Origin: Rhodoferax sp.
Lineage (GTDB): Bacteria; Pseudomonadota; Gammaproteobacteria; Burkholderiales; Burkholderiaceae_C
Direction: 5' to 3'
NCBI GenBank assembly: GCA_029946045.1
Contig: JAQSDS010000333.1
Span: 1 to 28,645, forward strand
Length of the DNA stretch: 28,645 bases
In this document: positions 15,927 through 26,397 of the stretch, piece after piece
How positions within the stretch are numbered: the first letter of the stretch is position 1
Layout of the letters: each line of letters starts with the position of its first letter
Translations under genes and position numbers: made by a program
Notes under the pieces: model-generated
What the model saw: the letters and a program-made list of their open reading frames with translations, nothing else
What the model was told of the DNA's origin: nothing
Database searches by the model: none

Positions 15927-17489
15927 ATGCTGAAATTTACCTGTTGCAATGAAGTCCGCCAGTTTTCCGATGTCTCGCAAGCTCAGCTGCTGCGCGGGAT
16001 TCAACGCGGTTATGAGCGCGAATGCCTGCGCATTGACCGCGGCGGCCAACTCGCCAAATCACCCCACCCTGTGGCGCTGGGCTCCAAACTGACCCACCCC
16101 TGGATCACCACCGACTACGCCGAGGCGCTGCTGGAGTTCATCACGCCGCCGTCCAGCGCGCCTGGCTTTCCGCTGGAATTTTTGACCGATATCCATCGTT
16201 TTAGCGCCCAGCAGCTCGAAGGCGAGTTGCTCTGGGCCGGCTCCATGCCCTGCAAGATTGGCCTTGACGCCGACATTGCCATCGCCGACTACGGCAGCAC
16301 CAATGCGGCGCGTTTCAAGATGGTGTACCGCGAAGGTCTGGGGCTGCGCTACGGCCGTGCCATGCAAACCATTGCCGGGGCACATTACAACTGGTCGCTG
16401 CCACAAGAATTCTGGCTCAGCCTGCGCGACTGCTGCTGCGGCGAGCCCAACTTGCAGGACTTCATCGACCAGCGCAGCTTTGGCCTGATCCGCAACTTTT
16501 TGCGCTATGGCTGGTTGGTGCCCTACCTGTTTGGTGCCTCGCCGGCGGTGTGCCAGTCGTTCTTGCAGGGACACCCCAGCGATTTGACCGAACTGGTGCC
16601 CGGCACCCTGCACGGCGCCTATGCCACCAGCCTGCGCATGAGCGACCTGGGCTACCAGAACCACGCGCAAGACAAGCTCAACATCAACTTCAATTCGCTG
16701 GCCGAATACACCGACGGACTGGAAGCCGCCATCCGAACATCCGACCCCTATTACACCGAGCTGGGCGTGCGTGATGGCGACCACTGGAAGCAGCTCAGTG
16801 ACAGCTTGCTGCAACTGGAAGCCGAGTTTTATGCCCCCATGCGGCCCAAGCGCATTGCTCCCAACGGCGAGCGCCCGGCCAAGGCGCTGCGCAGCCTGGG
16901 CGTGCAATACCTTGAAATGCGGCTGTTTGACCTGAACCCGTTCATTGACATCGGCATTGCGCCCGAGCAAAGCCTGTTTGCCGACGTGCTGATGCTGATG
17001 TGCCTGTTTCGCGCCAGCCCGCCCATCACCAGCCGTGAACAAAGCGAAAACGACGAAAACAAACGCCGCGTGGTCACCCGAGGCCGCCAACCCGACCTGC
17101 AACTGCTGGTGCACAACCATGAGCAGCCGCTGCGCGCCCTGGCGCACGAGCTGTTTGACGACATGGCCCCGTTTGCCACCATGCTCGACACGGCTTACGG
17201 TGGCCAGCGCTACCAGCAGGCCATGCAAGACCTGCGCTTGCGCATTGACGAGCCCGAACGCACGCCGTCGGCCCAGGTGCTGGAAGCCATCAAACGGCAC
17301 GGTGGCTACTTCAACTTTGCCTTCGAGATGTCAAAAACCCACACCCAAAGCCTGCAAGCCAGCGCCCTGCCTGCGGCCACTCTGACCGATTTCAAGACCA
17401 GCGTGCAACAGTCCCTGAACGCACAGCAACAGCTGGACGCCGCGCCGCAAGAACCGTTTGAGGATTTTGTCGCGGCTTACTTTGCCTGA
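15927..17489 (+). CDS. gshA: Glutamate-cysteine ligase (proteobacterial GshA type)
   Basis: 520 residues. It joins glutamate and cysteine using ATP, the first step of glutathione synthesis. Family hallmarks are GIQRGYERECLRID near the start, DYAEALLEFITPP, MPCKIGLDADIAIADYG, the ATP/substrate region GAHYNWSLP, and YLEMRLFDLNPF(I)DIGI. It is divergent from amn with 95 bases between starts; I see no strong promoter consensus there, only a CATACT box at 15890-15895. Its stop lies 9 bases from the stop of the convergent M48 gene, with a TGAACT/AGTTCA inverted repeat (17487-17506) spanning both ends. Confidence 0.95.
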   Translation: MLKFTCCNEVRQFSDVSQAQLLRGIQRGYERECLRIDRGGQLAKSPHPVALGSKLTHPWITTDYAEALLEFITPPSSAPGFPLEFLTDIHRFSAQQLEGELLWAGSMPCKIGLDADIAIADYGSTNAARFKMVYREGLGLRYGRAMQTIAGAHYNWSLPQEFWLSLRDCCCGEPNLQDFIDQRSFGLIRNFLRYGWLVPYLFGASPAVCQSFLQGHPSDLTELVPGTLHGAYATSLRMSDLGYQNHAQDKLNINFNSLAEYTDGLEAAIRTSDPYYTELGVRDGDHWKQLSDSLLQLEAEFYAPMRPKRIAPNGERPAKALRSLGVQYLEMRLFDLNPFIDIGIAPEQSLFADVLMLMCLFRASPPITSREQSENDENKRRVVTRGRQPDLQLLVHNHEQPLRALAHELFDDMAPFATMLDTAYGGQRYQQAMQDLRLRIDEPERTPSAQVLEAIKRHGGYFNFAFEMSKTHTQSLQASALPAATLTDFKTSVQQSLNAQQQLDAAPQEPFEDFVAAYFA

Positions 17490-17498
17490 ACTTAAAAA

Positions 17499-18992
17499 TC
17501 AGTTCACCACCTTGACCAACTGCCCCACCTTGGGCTCACCACTGCCGTAAAAGCCGTTGATCAAACGCAACTGCGCTTCTGCTTGGGGCAGCGGCGTATT
17601 TTTGGCTAGCTGGGGAAACCCACCCGGCGGGAAAGGCGTGGTGTGCAAGGTCCAGGGTTTGGCGGCGGCACGGTCTTGCGCCGTCATGGCGCGAAAACTG
17701 CCCTGCGCCTGCGCCAAACCGGTTCTGGCCTGCTGCAGCGCGCTGACATTTTTACCGGCGGGAACCAGCACAAATACCGTGCCGCTGGGTCCGGTGACCA
17801 GCGTGGCATCGATCGCCTGCGGACCCTGGTTGCCAGCCCGGCTACCGACAAAACGCGTGGCCTGCAGTCCATTGAGGGTCAGGCGCTCGGTGCGACCCTG
17901 GCTGGGTTTGAGCAGCTTGCGGATCACCTCGTCATGCGTGCTGCCCGCCTTGGCGGGTGCCACCTGAATCATCAAGGCGGCATCTCTTGCGGCGTTGGTC
18001 AAGGCCAACTGGCTGGGCTCGTTCTGAATCTTCCAGCCAGTGGGGGCCGTGATGGCGATACCCATGTCGGCGTGGTAAAAATTCTGGCCGCGCGTCAAGC
18101 CCTGGTCGGCACTTTCGCCATAAGCCATGCCGGTAATGGCCTGCAGGTAGCGGGCCCGGCCATCATCAGCGTACTGACCTTTGAACTGGGCCGCCTGCTG
18201 ACTGATGTGCTGCAGGCGCTGGTCGTTGCTGGGGTGCGAAGACAGCCAACTGCCAGCCGTCGGGGCCGCCCGGCCCTCGGCACGGGCCTGGTCGGCGGCA
18301 AAACGCTCCTGGCTTTTCAGCGAGTTGATGACGTTGACCATGTTGCGCGGGTCATAGGCAGTGCGCGCCAGGTACTCGGCGCCCAGGCTGTCGGCCTGCA
18401 GTTCCTGGTCTCGGCTGTAGGAGGCAATGTAGCCCGACGCCACAGTTTGCGACAGTTCGCTGGCCAGCCTGCCGGCACCGCTCACACCCTGGTTTTCCAG
18501 TACGATTCCCAGCACACTGGCAGCCAGCACGCCCAGGCCGGCGTCCTGCTGGCGGGTGGCGCGCTGGGCACCGTGGCGCGCCGTGACATGGCCGATTTCA
18601 TGACCGATCACACCCGCCAGTTCGGCCTCGTTTTGCAGGTAAGCCATGATGCCGCGCGTGACATAAACGTATCCGCCGGGCAACGCAAAAGCATTGACTT
18701 CGGGGCTGTCGAGCACGGTAAAGTGCCATTGCAGCTGCTCACGGTGGGACTGCTTGGCCAAGCGCTGGCCCAGATTGTTCACATACGCCTGCAGCCGGGC
18801 ATCTTTGACCACGCCGTATTCCTGCAGCACTTGCTGGTGCGCCTTGGCGCCCTCGGTCAATTCCATCTGCTCGCTCATCACCGAGCGCTCAGCCTGCCCG
18901 CTCACCGGGTTCACGATGGGGCTGCCACAAGCGCTGAGCAGCGCCACCAGCAGCACAGGCGTGCCGAAGCGGAGCTTTGGTTTTTGCAACAT
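17499..18992 (-). CDS. M48-family zinc metalloprotease lipoprotein
   Basis: 497 residues from the ATG at 18992, chosen because AGGAGAA precedes it at good spacing and the product then begins with a lipoprotein signal (LLVALLSAC, lipid-modified Cys22). The longer frame up to 19217 lacks both. The zinc site is HEIGH (131-135) with the third ligand E197 in QELQAD. The next part (about 290-460) looks like a beta-rich domain of unknown role, and the last 60 residues end AQLRLINGFYGSGEPKVGQLVKVV, a LysM-like tail found in COG4784-type proteases. It probably works in periplasmic or outer-membrane protein quality control, like BepA/LoiP, though the C-terminal parts differ from BepA (no TPR seen). Confidence 0.88.
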   Translation of the reverse strand: MLQKPKLRFGTPVLLVALLSACGSPIVNPVSGQAERSVMSEQMELTEGAKAHQQVLQEYGVVKDARLQAYVNNLGQRLAKQSHREQLQWHFTVLDSPEVNAFALPGGYVYVTRGIMAYLQNEAELAGVIGHEIGHVTARHGAQRATRQQDAGLGVLAASVLGIVLENQGVSGAGRLASELSQTVASGYIASYSRDQELQADSLGAEYLARTAYDPRNMVNVINSLKSQERFAADQARAEGRAAPTAGSWLSSHPSNDQRLQHISQQAAQFKGQYADDGRARYLQAITGMAYGESADQGLTRGQNFYHADMGIAITAPTGWKIQNEPSQLALTNAARDAALMIQVAPAKAGSTHDEVIRKLLKPSQGRTERLTLNGLQATRFVGSRAGNQGPQAIDATLVTGPSGTVFVLVPAGKNVSALQQARTGLAQAQGSFRAMTAQDRAAAKPWTLHTTPFPPGGFPQLAKNTPLPQAEAQLRLINGFYGSGEPKVGQLVKVVN

Positions 18993-19027
18993 GTCAGGTT
19001 CTCCTCTCAAGCCACACACGGGCTTGA

Positions 19028-19055
19028 TTGTGCACAACCGGGTAAAAACGATAAT
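19028..19055 (+). promoter_or_regulatory. Probable dbpA promoter giving a leaderless mRNA
   Basis: GATAAT (19050-19055) matches TATAAT at 5 of 6 positions and lies 16 bases after a weaker TTGTGC box (19028-19033). The predicted +1 is base 19062, the A of the dbpA start codon, and no Shine-Dalgarno sequence precedes that ATG. Confidence 0.55.
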
Positions 19056-19061
19056 CCCACC

Positions 19062-20450
<1,389 letters not shown>

Positions 20451-20505
20451 GCCCCAAGTGCGGGATAATCGATTCTTTTTTACATTCATCCACTGGAGTC
20501 CACTC

Positions 20506-20673
20506 ATGGCCAAAGAATTCCGCACCGAAGCTGATCGTAAAGCAAGCCCCCGTCCTGTCGCCCCCAAAGGCGTTTGTTTTACTGCCCCGCACGGCCAGAT
20601 GCGCAGCCTGGAACGTGGCGTGGCCACCAACAACAAGAAAAACCCCGGCAAGCGCTGTAAAAAAGGCGGCTGA
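20506..20673 (+). CDS. Small basic conserved-looking protein (55 aa)
   Basis: The ORF starts at the ATG at 20506, with TGGAG at 20494-20498 as Shine-Dalgarno, 7 bases upstream; an earlier in-frame ATG at 20458 lacks one. The product begins MAKEFRTEADRKASPRPVAP, ends KNPGKRCKKGG and is strongly basic (many Lys/Arg), without a signal or membrane segment. It could bind nucleic acid or the ribosome (inference from charge and from position 55 bases after dbpA). A GATAAT box at 20464-20469 may give it its own promoter. A good terminator follows, which supports the reality of the gene. I do not recognise a family. Confidence 0.7.
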   Translation: MAKEFRTEADRKASPRPVAPKGVCFTAPHGQMRSLERGVATNNKKNPGKRCKKGG

Positions 20674-20705
20674 TGCGCGCCTTAGCCGCTTTGGCGGCAC
20701 CATGC

Positions 20706-20730
20706 AAAACGGCCCTTTTGGGCCGTTTTC
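20706..20730 (+). terminator. Rho-independent terminator after the small basic gene
   Basis: AAAACGGCCC pairs perfectly with GGGCCGTTTT around a TTTT loop (10-bp stem ending in a T run), 32 bases after the stop. Because the stem ends in A/T runs on both sides it could stop transcription from either strand. Confidence 0.92.
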
Positions 20731-20737
20731 TCATTCT

Positions 20738-20905
20738 GGCCCTGCCTCTGTGGGAGGCCCGCCTTCGCCGGGCGGGCCTAGGGGTATTCGCGGCGAGGTC
20801 GCCGCTCCCACAAAATGCCGGGGTATTCGCGGCGATGGCGCCGCTCCCACAAAATGCAGCTCCCACAAAATGCCGCTCCCACAGGGTGCCGCTCCTACAA
20901 AAATG
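20738..20905 (-). repeat. Composite REP element, copy 2 (inverted relative to copy 1)
   Basis: Read on the minus strand this has the same order as 13547-13687: 16-bp units such as GGCACCCTGTGGGAGC, REP hairpins GCGGCG/CGCCGC (20790-20805 and 20829-20844, in a 39-bp unit repeated twice), then the 26-base arm (20738-20763) that differs from copy 1's arm at one base. It fills the space between the dbpA operon terminator and the convergent icmF gene. Short ORFs over it are not genes. Confidence 0.87.
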
Positions 20906-20929
20906 ACACGGCTCGCAGAGACGCGGTAG

Positions 20930-23900
20930 TTACATGTTTCTGCGGTACTGCCCGCCTACCTCAAACAAGGCGTTGGTGATCTGGCCCAGCGAACACACCC
21001 GCACGGCGTCCATCAGCACCTCAAACACGTTCTTGTTGTCAATCACCGCCTGTTGCAGGCGCTTGAGCTGCGCCGGGGCTGCAGCGGCATGGCGGGCATG
21101 GAAGTCGGCCAGGCGCGCGAGCTGGCTCTGCTTTTCTTCTTCGGTTGAGCGCGCCAGTTCCAGCTTGTCATTGACCGGGTCGCCATGCGGGTTGCGGAAG
21201 GTGTTGACGCCAATGATAGGCAGCTCACCGGTGTGCTTGAGCATCTCGTAATGCATGGACTCGTCCTGGATCTTGCCACGCTGGTAGCCGGTTTCCATGG
21301 CGCCCAGCACGCCACCGCGCTCGGTGATGCGTTCAAACTCCAGCAACACGGCTTCTTCCAGTAACTCGGTGAGTTCTTCAATGATGAAGGCGCCCTGTGA
21401 CGGGTTTTCGTTCTTGGCCAGGCCCCACTCGCGGTTGATGATGAGCTGAATCGCCATGGCACGGCGCACCGAGTCTTCGGTGGGCGTGGTGATGGCTTCG
21501 TCAAAGGCGTTGGTGTGTAAGCTGTTGCAGTTGTCGTAAATGGCAATCAACGCTTGCAGCGTGGTGCGGATGTCGTTGAACTGGATTTCCTGGGCGTGCA
21601 GACTGCGGCCACTGGTCTGGATGTGGTACTTGAGCTTCTGGCTGCGCTCGTTGGCACCATACTTTTCTTTCATGGCCACCGCCCAGATGCGCCGTGCCAC
21701 GCGGCCCATCACGGTGTATTCCGGGTCCATGCCGTTGCTGAAGAAGAAGCTTAAATTGGGCGCAAAGTCGTCAATGTGCATGCCGCGCGCCAGATAGGCT
21801 TCGACAAAGGTGAAACCGTTGCTTAAAGTGAAAGCGAGCTGGCTGATCGGGTTGGCACCAGCCTCGGCAATGTGGTAGCCGCTGATCGACACACTGTAGA
21901 AGTTGCGCACGTTGTGGTGCACAAAGTAGCTTGCGATGTCACCCATGACTTTCAGGCTGAATTCGGTGCTGAAGATGCAGGTGTTCTGGCCCTGGTCTTC
22001 CTTCAAAATGTCGGCCTGCACGGTGCCGCGCACGTTGGCCAGCACCCATTCGCGAATCTTTTGCGCTTCGGTGTCGGTGGGCTCGCGGCCGTTGTCAGCT
22101 GCAAACTTTTCCAGGTTCTGGTCGATGGCGGCGTTCATGAACATGGCCAGAATACTGGGCGCCGGGCCGTTGATGGTCATGCTGACGCTGGTTTGCGGGT
22201 TGCACAAGTCAAAGCCACCGTACAGCACCTTCAGGTCGTCCAGGGTGGCGATCGACACGCCACTGTTGCCGACCTTGCCGTAGATGTCCGGTCGCGGATC
22301 GGGGTCGTTGCCGTACAGCGTGACCGAGTCAAACGCGGTACTTAGGCGCTTGGCCGCCATGCCGGAGCTGAGCAGCTTGAAGCGTTTGTTGGTGCGAAAC
22401 GGGTCGCCCTCGCCGGCGAACATGCGCGTGGGGTCCTCACCTTCGCGCTTGAAGGCAAAGGTGCCTGCGGTGTAGGGGTAGCTGCCAGGCACGTTGTCGA
22501 GCATCAGCCATTTGAGGATTTCACCGTGGTCCTCGTACTGCGGCAGCGCCACCTTGCGGATGGTGGTGCCGCTCAAGCTTTTGGTGGTGAGCGCGGTACG
22601 CAGTTCCTTGTCGCGGATTTTGACCACGTATTCATCACCGGCATAAGCCGCTTGCATCGCCGGCCACTGCGCCAGCAGTTTGGCGCTAGACGGGTCCTGT
22701 CGTTCGCTTCGGGCCTGAGCCAGCTCAAGCACGGTGCCATAAGCGCCAGGCTTGGCTGTGCCGTTCTTGCCCGGGTCAGCGGCAAGCAACATGTCTGCGC
22801 TGGCCTTGAGCTGCTGGATTTCCCGCGCCAATCGGGCCTGGGCCCGTGCCCGGGCCTTGTAGCCGCGCACGGTGTCGCTGATTTCGGCCAGATAGCGGGT
22901 ACGTGCGGCAGGCAGCACCGGGGTCTGGTTGGTGCTGTGGCGTACCGAAACTTGGGGCAGGCTGCCCTCGTTCACCTGCAGGCCAAGCTCGGCCAGACGG
23001 ATTTTGAGGGCCTGGTACAGCGCGGTGACGCCGTCGTCGTTGAAGCGTGCCGCCATGGTGCCAAACACCGGCATCTGTTCCATCGGCGTGGCCCAGGCTT
23101 CCTTGTTGCGCTGCACCTGTTTGGCGACGTCACGCAGCGCGTCTGAAGCACCTTTGCGGTCGAACTTGTTGATGGCAACAAACTCGGCAAAGTCGAGCAT
23201 GTCAATCTTTTCCAGCTGGCTGGCGGCGCCGAACTCGGGCGTCATGACGTACATGGGCACATCGACATGCGGCACGATGGCTGCGTCGCCCTGGCCAATG
23301 CCCGAGGTCTCAACAATGATCAAGTCAAAGCCCGCGACCTTGCAGGAGGCAATCACATCGGGCAGAGCCGCGCTGATCTCTGAACCAAAGTCGCGCGTGG
23401 CCAGGCTGCGCATAAAGACTCTGGGTCCGCTCTGCCAGGGTGTGATGGCATTCATGCGGATGCGGTCGCCCAACAAAGCGCCACCGCTCTTGCGACGGCT
23501 GGGGTCAATGCTGATGACGGCCACGCGCAGGCTGTCGTTCTGGTCGAGGCGCAGGCGGCGGATCAGCTCGTCAGTGAGGCTGGACTTGCCGGCGCCGCCC
23601 GTGCCCGTGATACCCAGCACCGGGATTTTCTTGGTGGCGGCGAGTGCCTTGATGTCCTGGGTCAAGGCCTTGAACGACTTGGACAGCGCGGCCTTGGTCT
23701 GGCCGGCGGCGACCTCGTTTTCCAGCCCGGTGATGAGTTGCGCCAGCGCGCGCCAGCTCATCTCAGAATGGCCCTGGATGGCCTCGATGGATTTGGGGGC
23801 GTATTGCGTTAAGTCTTTGTCGCAGCGCATGACCATGTCACCGATCATGCCGGCCAGGCCCATGCGCTGGCCGTCTTCGGGGCTGTAGATGCGGGCCACA

Positions 23901-24271
23901 CCATAAGCCATCAGTTCCTTGATCTCACTGGGCACAATCACGCCGCCGCCACCGCCAAAGACCTGGATGTGTGCGCCGCCCCGGCTTTTGAGCAAGTCGA
24001 CCATGTACTTGAAATACTCCACATGCCCGCCCTGGTAAGAGCTCATGGCAATGCCCTGCGCGTCTTCCTGCAGCGCGGCCGTGACCACTTCGTCGACGCT
24101 GCGGTTGTGGCCCAGGTGGATCACCTCGGCGCCCATGCTTTGCAGAATGCGGCGCATGATGTTGATGGCGGCATCGTGGCCGTCAAACAGGCTGGCCGCA
24201 GTGACAAAACGCACTTTGTTGACGGGGCGGTAATTGGCCAAGGCCTTGAAGTCGGCGGACAGGTCGGTCAT
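20930..24271 (-). CDS. icmF: Fused acyl-CoA mutase IcmF (isobutyryl-CoA mutase with built-in G-protein chaperone)
   Basis: 1113 residues in the IcmF order. The B12-binding domain (about 1-150) carries D30-G-H32-D, where His32 is the expected cobalt ligand. The MeaB/ArgK-like GTPase chaperone (about 210-420) has Walker A GTGGAGKS (223-230), ETSGIGQGD (321-329) and the guanine-specificity motif NKFD (368-371). The catalytic TIM-barrel mutase domain (about 560-1113) has [17 protein letters not shown] and a [10 protein letters not shown] segment. The enzyme uses adenosylcobalamin to interconvert isobutyryl-CoA and n-butyryl-CoA, and relatives accept other branched acyl-CoAs; the TFAFKRE stretch differs from methylmalonyl-CoA mutases. 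GGAGA precedes the start. A palindromic operator and a terminator separate it from the TRAP genes. Confidence 0.95.
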   Translation of the reverse strand: MTDLSADFKALANYRPVNKVRFVTAASLFDGHDAAINIMRRILQSMGAEVIHLGHNRSVDEVVTAALQEDAQGIAMSSYQGGHVEYFKYMVDLLKSRGGAHIQVFGGGGGVIVPSEIKELMAYGVARIYSPEDGQRMGLAGMIGDMVMRCDKDLTQYAPKSIEAIQGHSEMSWRALAQLITGLENEVAAGQTKAALSKSFKALTQDIKALAATKKIPVLGITGTGGAGKSSLTDELIRRLRLDQNDSLRVAVISIDPSRRKSGGALLGDRIRMNAITPWQSGPRVFMRSLATRDFGSEISAALPDVIASCKVAGFDLIIVETSGIGQGDAAIVPHVDVPMYVMTPEFGAASQLEKIDMLDFAEFVAINKFDRKGASDALRDVAKQVQRNKEAWATPMEQMPVFGTMAARFNDDGVTALYQALKIRLAELGLQVNEGSLPQVSVRHSTNQTPVLPAARTRYLAEISDTVRGYKARARAQARLAREIQQLKASADMLLAADPGKNGTAKPGAYGTVLELAQARSERQDPSSAKLLAQWPAMQAAYAGDEYVVKIRDKELRTALTTKSLSGTTIRKVALPQYEDHGEILKWLMLDNVPGSYPYTAGTFAFKREGEDPTRMFAGEGDPFRTNKRFKLLSSGMAAKRLSTAFDSVTLYGNDPDPRPDIYGKVGNSGVSIATLDDLKVLYGGFDLCNPQTSVSMTINGPAPSILAMFMNAAIDQNLEKFAADNGREPTDTEAQKIREWVLANVRGTVQADILKEDQGQNTCIFSTEFSLKVMGDIASYFVHHNVRNFYSVSISGYHIAEAGANPISQLAFTLSNGFTFVEAYLARGMHIDDFAPNLSFFFSNGMDPEYTVMGRVARRIWAVAMKEKYGANERSQKLKYHIQTSGRSLHAQEIQFNDIRTTLQALIAIYDNCNSLHTNAFDEAITTPTEDSVRRAMAIQLIINREWGLAKNENPSQGAFIIEELTELLEEAVLLEFERITERGGVLGAMETGYQRGKIQDESMHYEMLKHTGELPIIGVNTFRNPHGDPVNDKLELARSTEEEKQSQLARLADFHARHAAAAPAQLKRLQQAVIDNKNVFEVLMDAVRVCSLGQITNALFEVGGQYRRNM

Positions 24272-24336
24272 GGTGGATGTCTCCAGGTGGCAATTTATAA
24301 ATTTCAGAACCAGCGATCAGACAATGAAACGCTGAC

Positions 24337-24358
24337 TTGACGTTGACGTAAACGTCAA
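24337..24358 (-). promoter_or_regulatory. 22-bp palindromic operator upstream of icmF
   Basis: The two arms TTGACGTT and AACGTCAA flank a central ACGT; 20 of 22 positions are symmetric. It lies 66 bases before the icmF start and after the TRAP terminator. Motifs of this ACGT-centred kind are reported for MerR-family regulators of branched-chain acyl-CoA metabolism (LiuR type), which would suit an acyl-CoA mutase. The regulator assignment is inference; no clear -10 box is seen. Confidence 0.65.
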
Positions 24359-24374
24359 TCTTAGCGGGTTTTCA

Positions 24375-24404
24375 AATAAAAAAGAGGCGCCTGCGCGCCC
24401 CTTT
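24375..24404 (-). terminator. Rho-independent terminator of the TRAP operon
   Basis: On the minus strand AAAGGGGCGC pairs with GCGCCTCTTT (one G-T pair) around a GCAG loop and is followed by more T, 25 bases after the dctM stop. It separates dctPQM from icmF, which lies further downstream on the same strand. Confidence 0.9.
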
Positions 24405-24429
24405 CAAATTCACTCGCCTTGCCATCCGC

Positions 24430-26397
24430 TTATTTGTAGAGTACCTGTGGCAGCCACATGCCAATGGCAGGAAACTGATACAACAAAAAGATGGCAAACA
24501 CTTGAATACCCATGAACGGCAACATACCGGCGAAGATCTGATTCAGCGTGACATGCGGCGGGCTGACCCCCTTCAGGTAAAACGCGGCCATGGCCACAGG
24601 CGGGCTCAAAAATGCGGTTTGCAGATTGAGCGCTACCAGCAGACCAAAGAACAGCGGGTCAATGTTGAAGTGAGGCAAGAGCGGAATAAAGATCGGCATG
24701 AAGATAACGATGATCTCGGTCCACTCCAGCGGCCAGCCCAGCAAAAAGATGACCACCTGTGCCAGGATCATGAATTCCACAGGGGTCAGGTCCATGCCCA
24801 GCACCCAGGTATTGATCAGCTCCTGACCACCCAACAAGGCAAACGCAGCCGAGAAAATACTGGAGCCGACAAACAGCCAGCACACCATGGCACTGGTCTT
24901 GGCCGTCAGGTAAACCGACTCCCGCATCACCGTCATGTTGAGCCGCCGGTAGGCCCCGGCCAGCAGCAAGCCGCCCATGGAGCCCATGGCCGCCGCCTCG
25001 GTGGGTGTTGCCAGACCAAACACAATGGTTCCAAGCACCGCCAAGATCATGATCGCCAGCGGGAAAAACGAGCCCAGCAGCATCTTGAAAATCTCCAGTC
25101 TTGCGAAACTGAAGATGGCATAAAAAATGACAAGCGCCACGGCACAGCTCACCAGACCGATCCAGAAAGTCATCGGAGCCGGTACACGTTCCTGATCAAC
25201 CGCAGGCTCGGCTGCCGCTGCCGCCACTGGTGCAGCTGCCACCGGTTTGTCTACAACAGCTTCACTGGGAGCGGCTGGCGCCTGGGCCACAGCACCCAGC
25301 GCAGCGGGTGCCTCGCCCTCGGTCGGGGGCGGCTGCAAACCGTCCTCAGACGGGGGGGCGGCCAGACTCCCATCGCCTTCATCAGCCGACGAGTCAAACG
25401 ATGAGCCACCCATGGCCACGACTTCGCCAGCCACCTCCTGCGGAATCGGCGCTGTCATTTTGAAATAAATACCACCCATGATGAGCACCACGGCGATGGC
25501 GGGCAACAGCGTAATCACCAAATGGTTCAGCAGTGTCTTCATCGGCACCGCCGCATTGCGCTTGCCCTTGATGGCACCCATCAGACCCGGCAAGGCCTTG
25601 TTGCTGACGCTGGTGGACACAATTTCTGCAAACTCGGGCAGCGGCACACGCCGGTCTTCGGCCGACATAGGCGGTGCCAAATGCGGTTTGAGCTTGGCCA
25701 GCACGATCACATACACAATGTACAGACCGGCCAGCATCAGGCCGGGGAAAAAGGCACCGGCGTAGAGTTTGACCACCGACACACCCGCCGTGGCACCATA
25801 CACGATCAGCATGACCGAGGGCGGAATCAAAATGCCCAGGCAACCCCCGGCCGTGATGGCACCAGCCGATAATTGCACGCTGTAACCGGCACGCAACATG
25901 GCCGGCAAAGCCAGCAAACCCATCAGGGTGACCACGGCACCCACAATGCCGGTGGCGGTGGCAAAAATGGCGCAGGTGATGATGGTCGCCACAGCCAGCG
26001 AGCCCGGGACACGCGAGGTCGCCAGGTGCATGCTCTTGAACAGCTTTTCGATCAGATTGGCGCGCTCAATGAGGTAACCCATGAACACAAACAGCGGGAT
26101 GGAGATCAGCACGTCGTTGGACATCACCGAATAAGTGCGCTGCACCATCAGGTCGAGCGTCTGCTGCACCGCCAAGCCCGGGTTTTGGCTTCGGTAAGCA
26201 ATCCAGGCAAACACCATGCCCATGCCCATCAGGGTAAATGCGGTGGGAAACCCCAGCATGATGGCCACCACCACCAGCGCCAGCATCAGCAAACCCAGAT
26301 GGCCGTTGGTCATCTGGGAGGGCGACGGTAACAAGACAAACGCGGCCAACACGACCATGGCCATGATGGTCAGCCCGAACCAGACTTCTTTTCTCAC
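24430..26397 (-). CDS. dctM: TRAP transporter large membrane subunit with Ala/Pro-rich insertion
   Basis: 655 residues, against about 430 for a typical DctM. It forms the ion-coupled channel subunit. Typical parts are FPTAFTLMGMG, SNDVLISIPLFVFMGYLIERA, FATATGIVGAVVTLMGLLALP, AGGCLGILIPPSVMLIVYG and, late, GLATPTEAAAMGSMGG and FLGWPLEWTEI. Between them, residues about 241-430 form an insertion: a charged stretch, one hydrophobic helix (291-313), an acidic then Ala/Pro-rich linker (about 318-408) and another helix (409-430). The start is a GTG at 26397 whose GTGA overlaps the dctQ stop by 4 bases. Longer DctM variants occur in Burkholderiales, so this need not be a defect. Confidence 0.9.
   Translation of the reverse strand: MRKEVWFGLTIMAMVVLAAFVLLPSPSQMTNGHLGLLMLALVVVAIMLGFPTAFTLMGMGMVFAWIAYRSQNPGLAVQQTLDLMVQRTYSVMSNDVLISIPLFVFMGYLIERANLIEKLFKSMHLATSRVPGSLAVATIITCAIFATATGIVGAVVTLMGLLALPAMLRAGYSVQLSAGAITAGGCLGILIPPSVMLIVYGATAGVSVVKLYAGAFFPGLMLAGLYIVYVIVLAKLKPHLAPPMSAEDRRVPLPEFAEIVSTSVSNKALPGLMGAIKGKRNAAVPMKTLLNHLVITLLPAIAVVLIMGGIYFKMTAPIPQEVAGEVVAMGGSSFDSSADEGDGSLAAPPSEDGLQPPPTEGEAPAALGAVAQAPAAPSEAVVDKPVAAAPVAAAAAEPAVDQERVPAPMTFWIGLVSCAVALVIFYAIFSFARLEIFKMLLGSFFPLAIMILAVLGTIVFGLATPTEAAAMGSMGGLLLAGAYRRLNMTVMRESVYLTAKTSAMVCWLFVGSSIFSAAFALLGGQELINTWVLGMDLTPVEFMILAQVVIFLLGWPLEWTEIIVIFMPIFIPLLPHFNIDPLFFGLLVALNLQTAFLSPPVAMAAFYLKGVSPPHVTLNQIFAGMLPFMGIQVFAIFLLYQFPAIGMWLPQVLYK

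Noticed and set aside
17487..17506. TGAACT/AGTTCA inverted repeat at the gshA/M48 convergence as a terminator
   Set aside because: Only a 6-bp AT-rich stem without a proper T run on either strand; too weak to call.
17643..19061. Long N-terminal extension of dbpA
   Set aside because: It lies antisense over the M48 gene; homology to DbpA begins at the ATG at 19062.
20673..20906. 77-codon ORF after the small basic gene
   Set aside because: It crosses a terminator and then encodes the composite REP repeats.
24502..25404. 300-codon plus-strand ORF opposite dctM
   Set aside because: Antisense frame, His/Gln/Arg-rich, no motifs.
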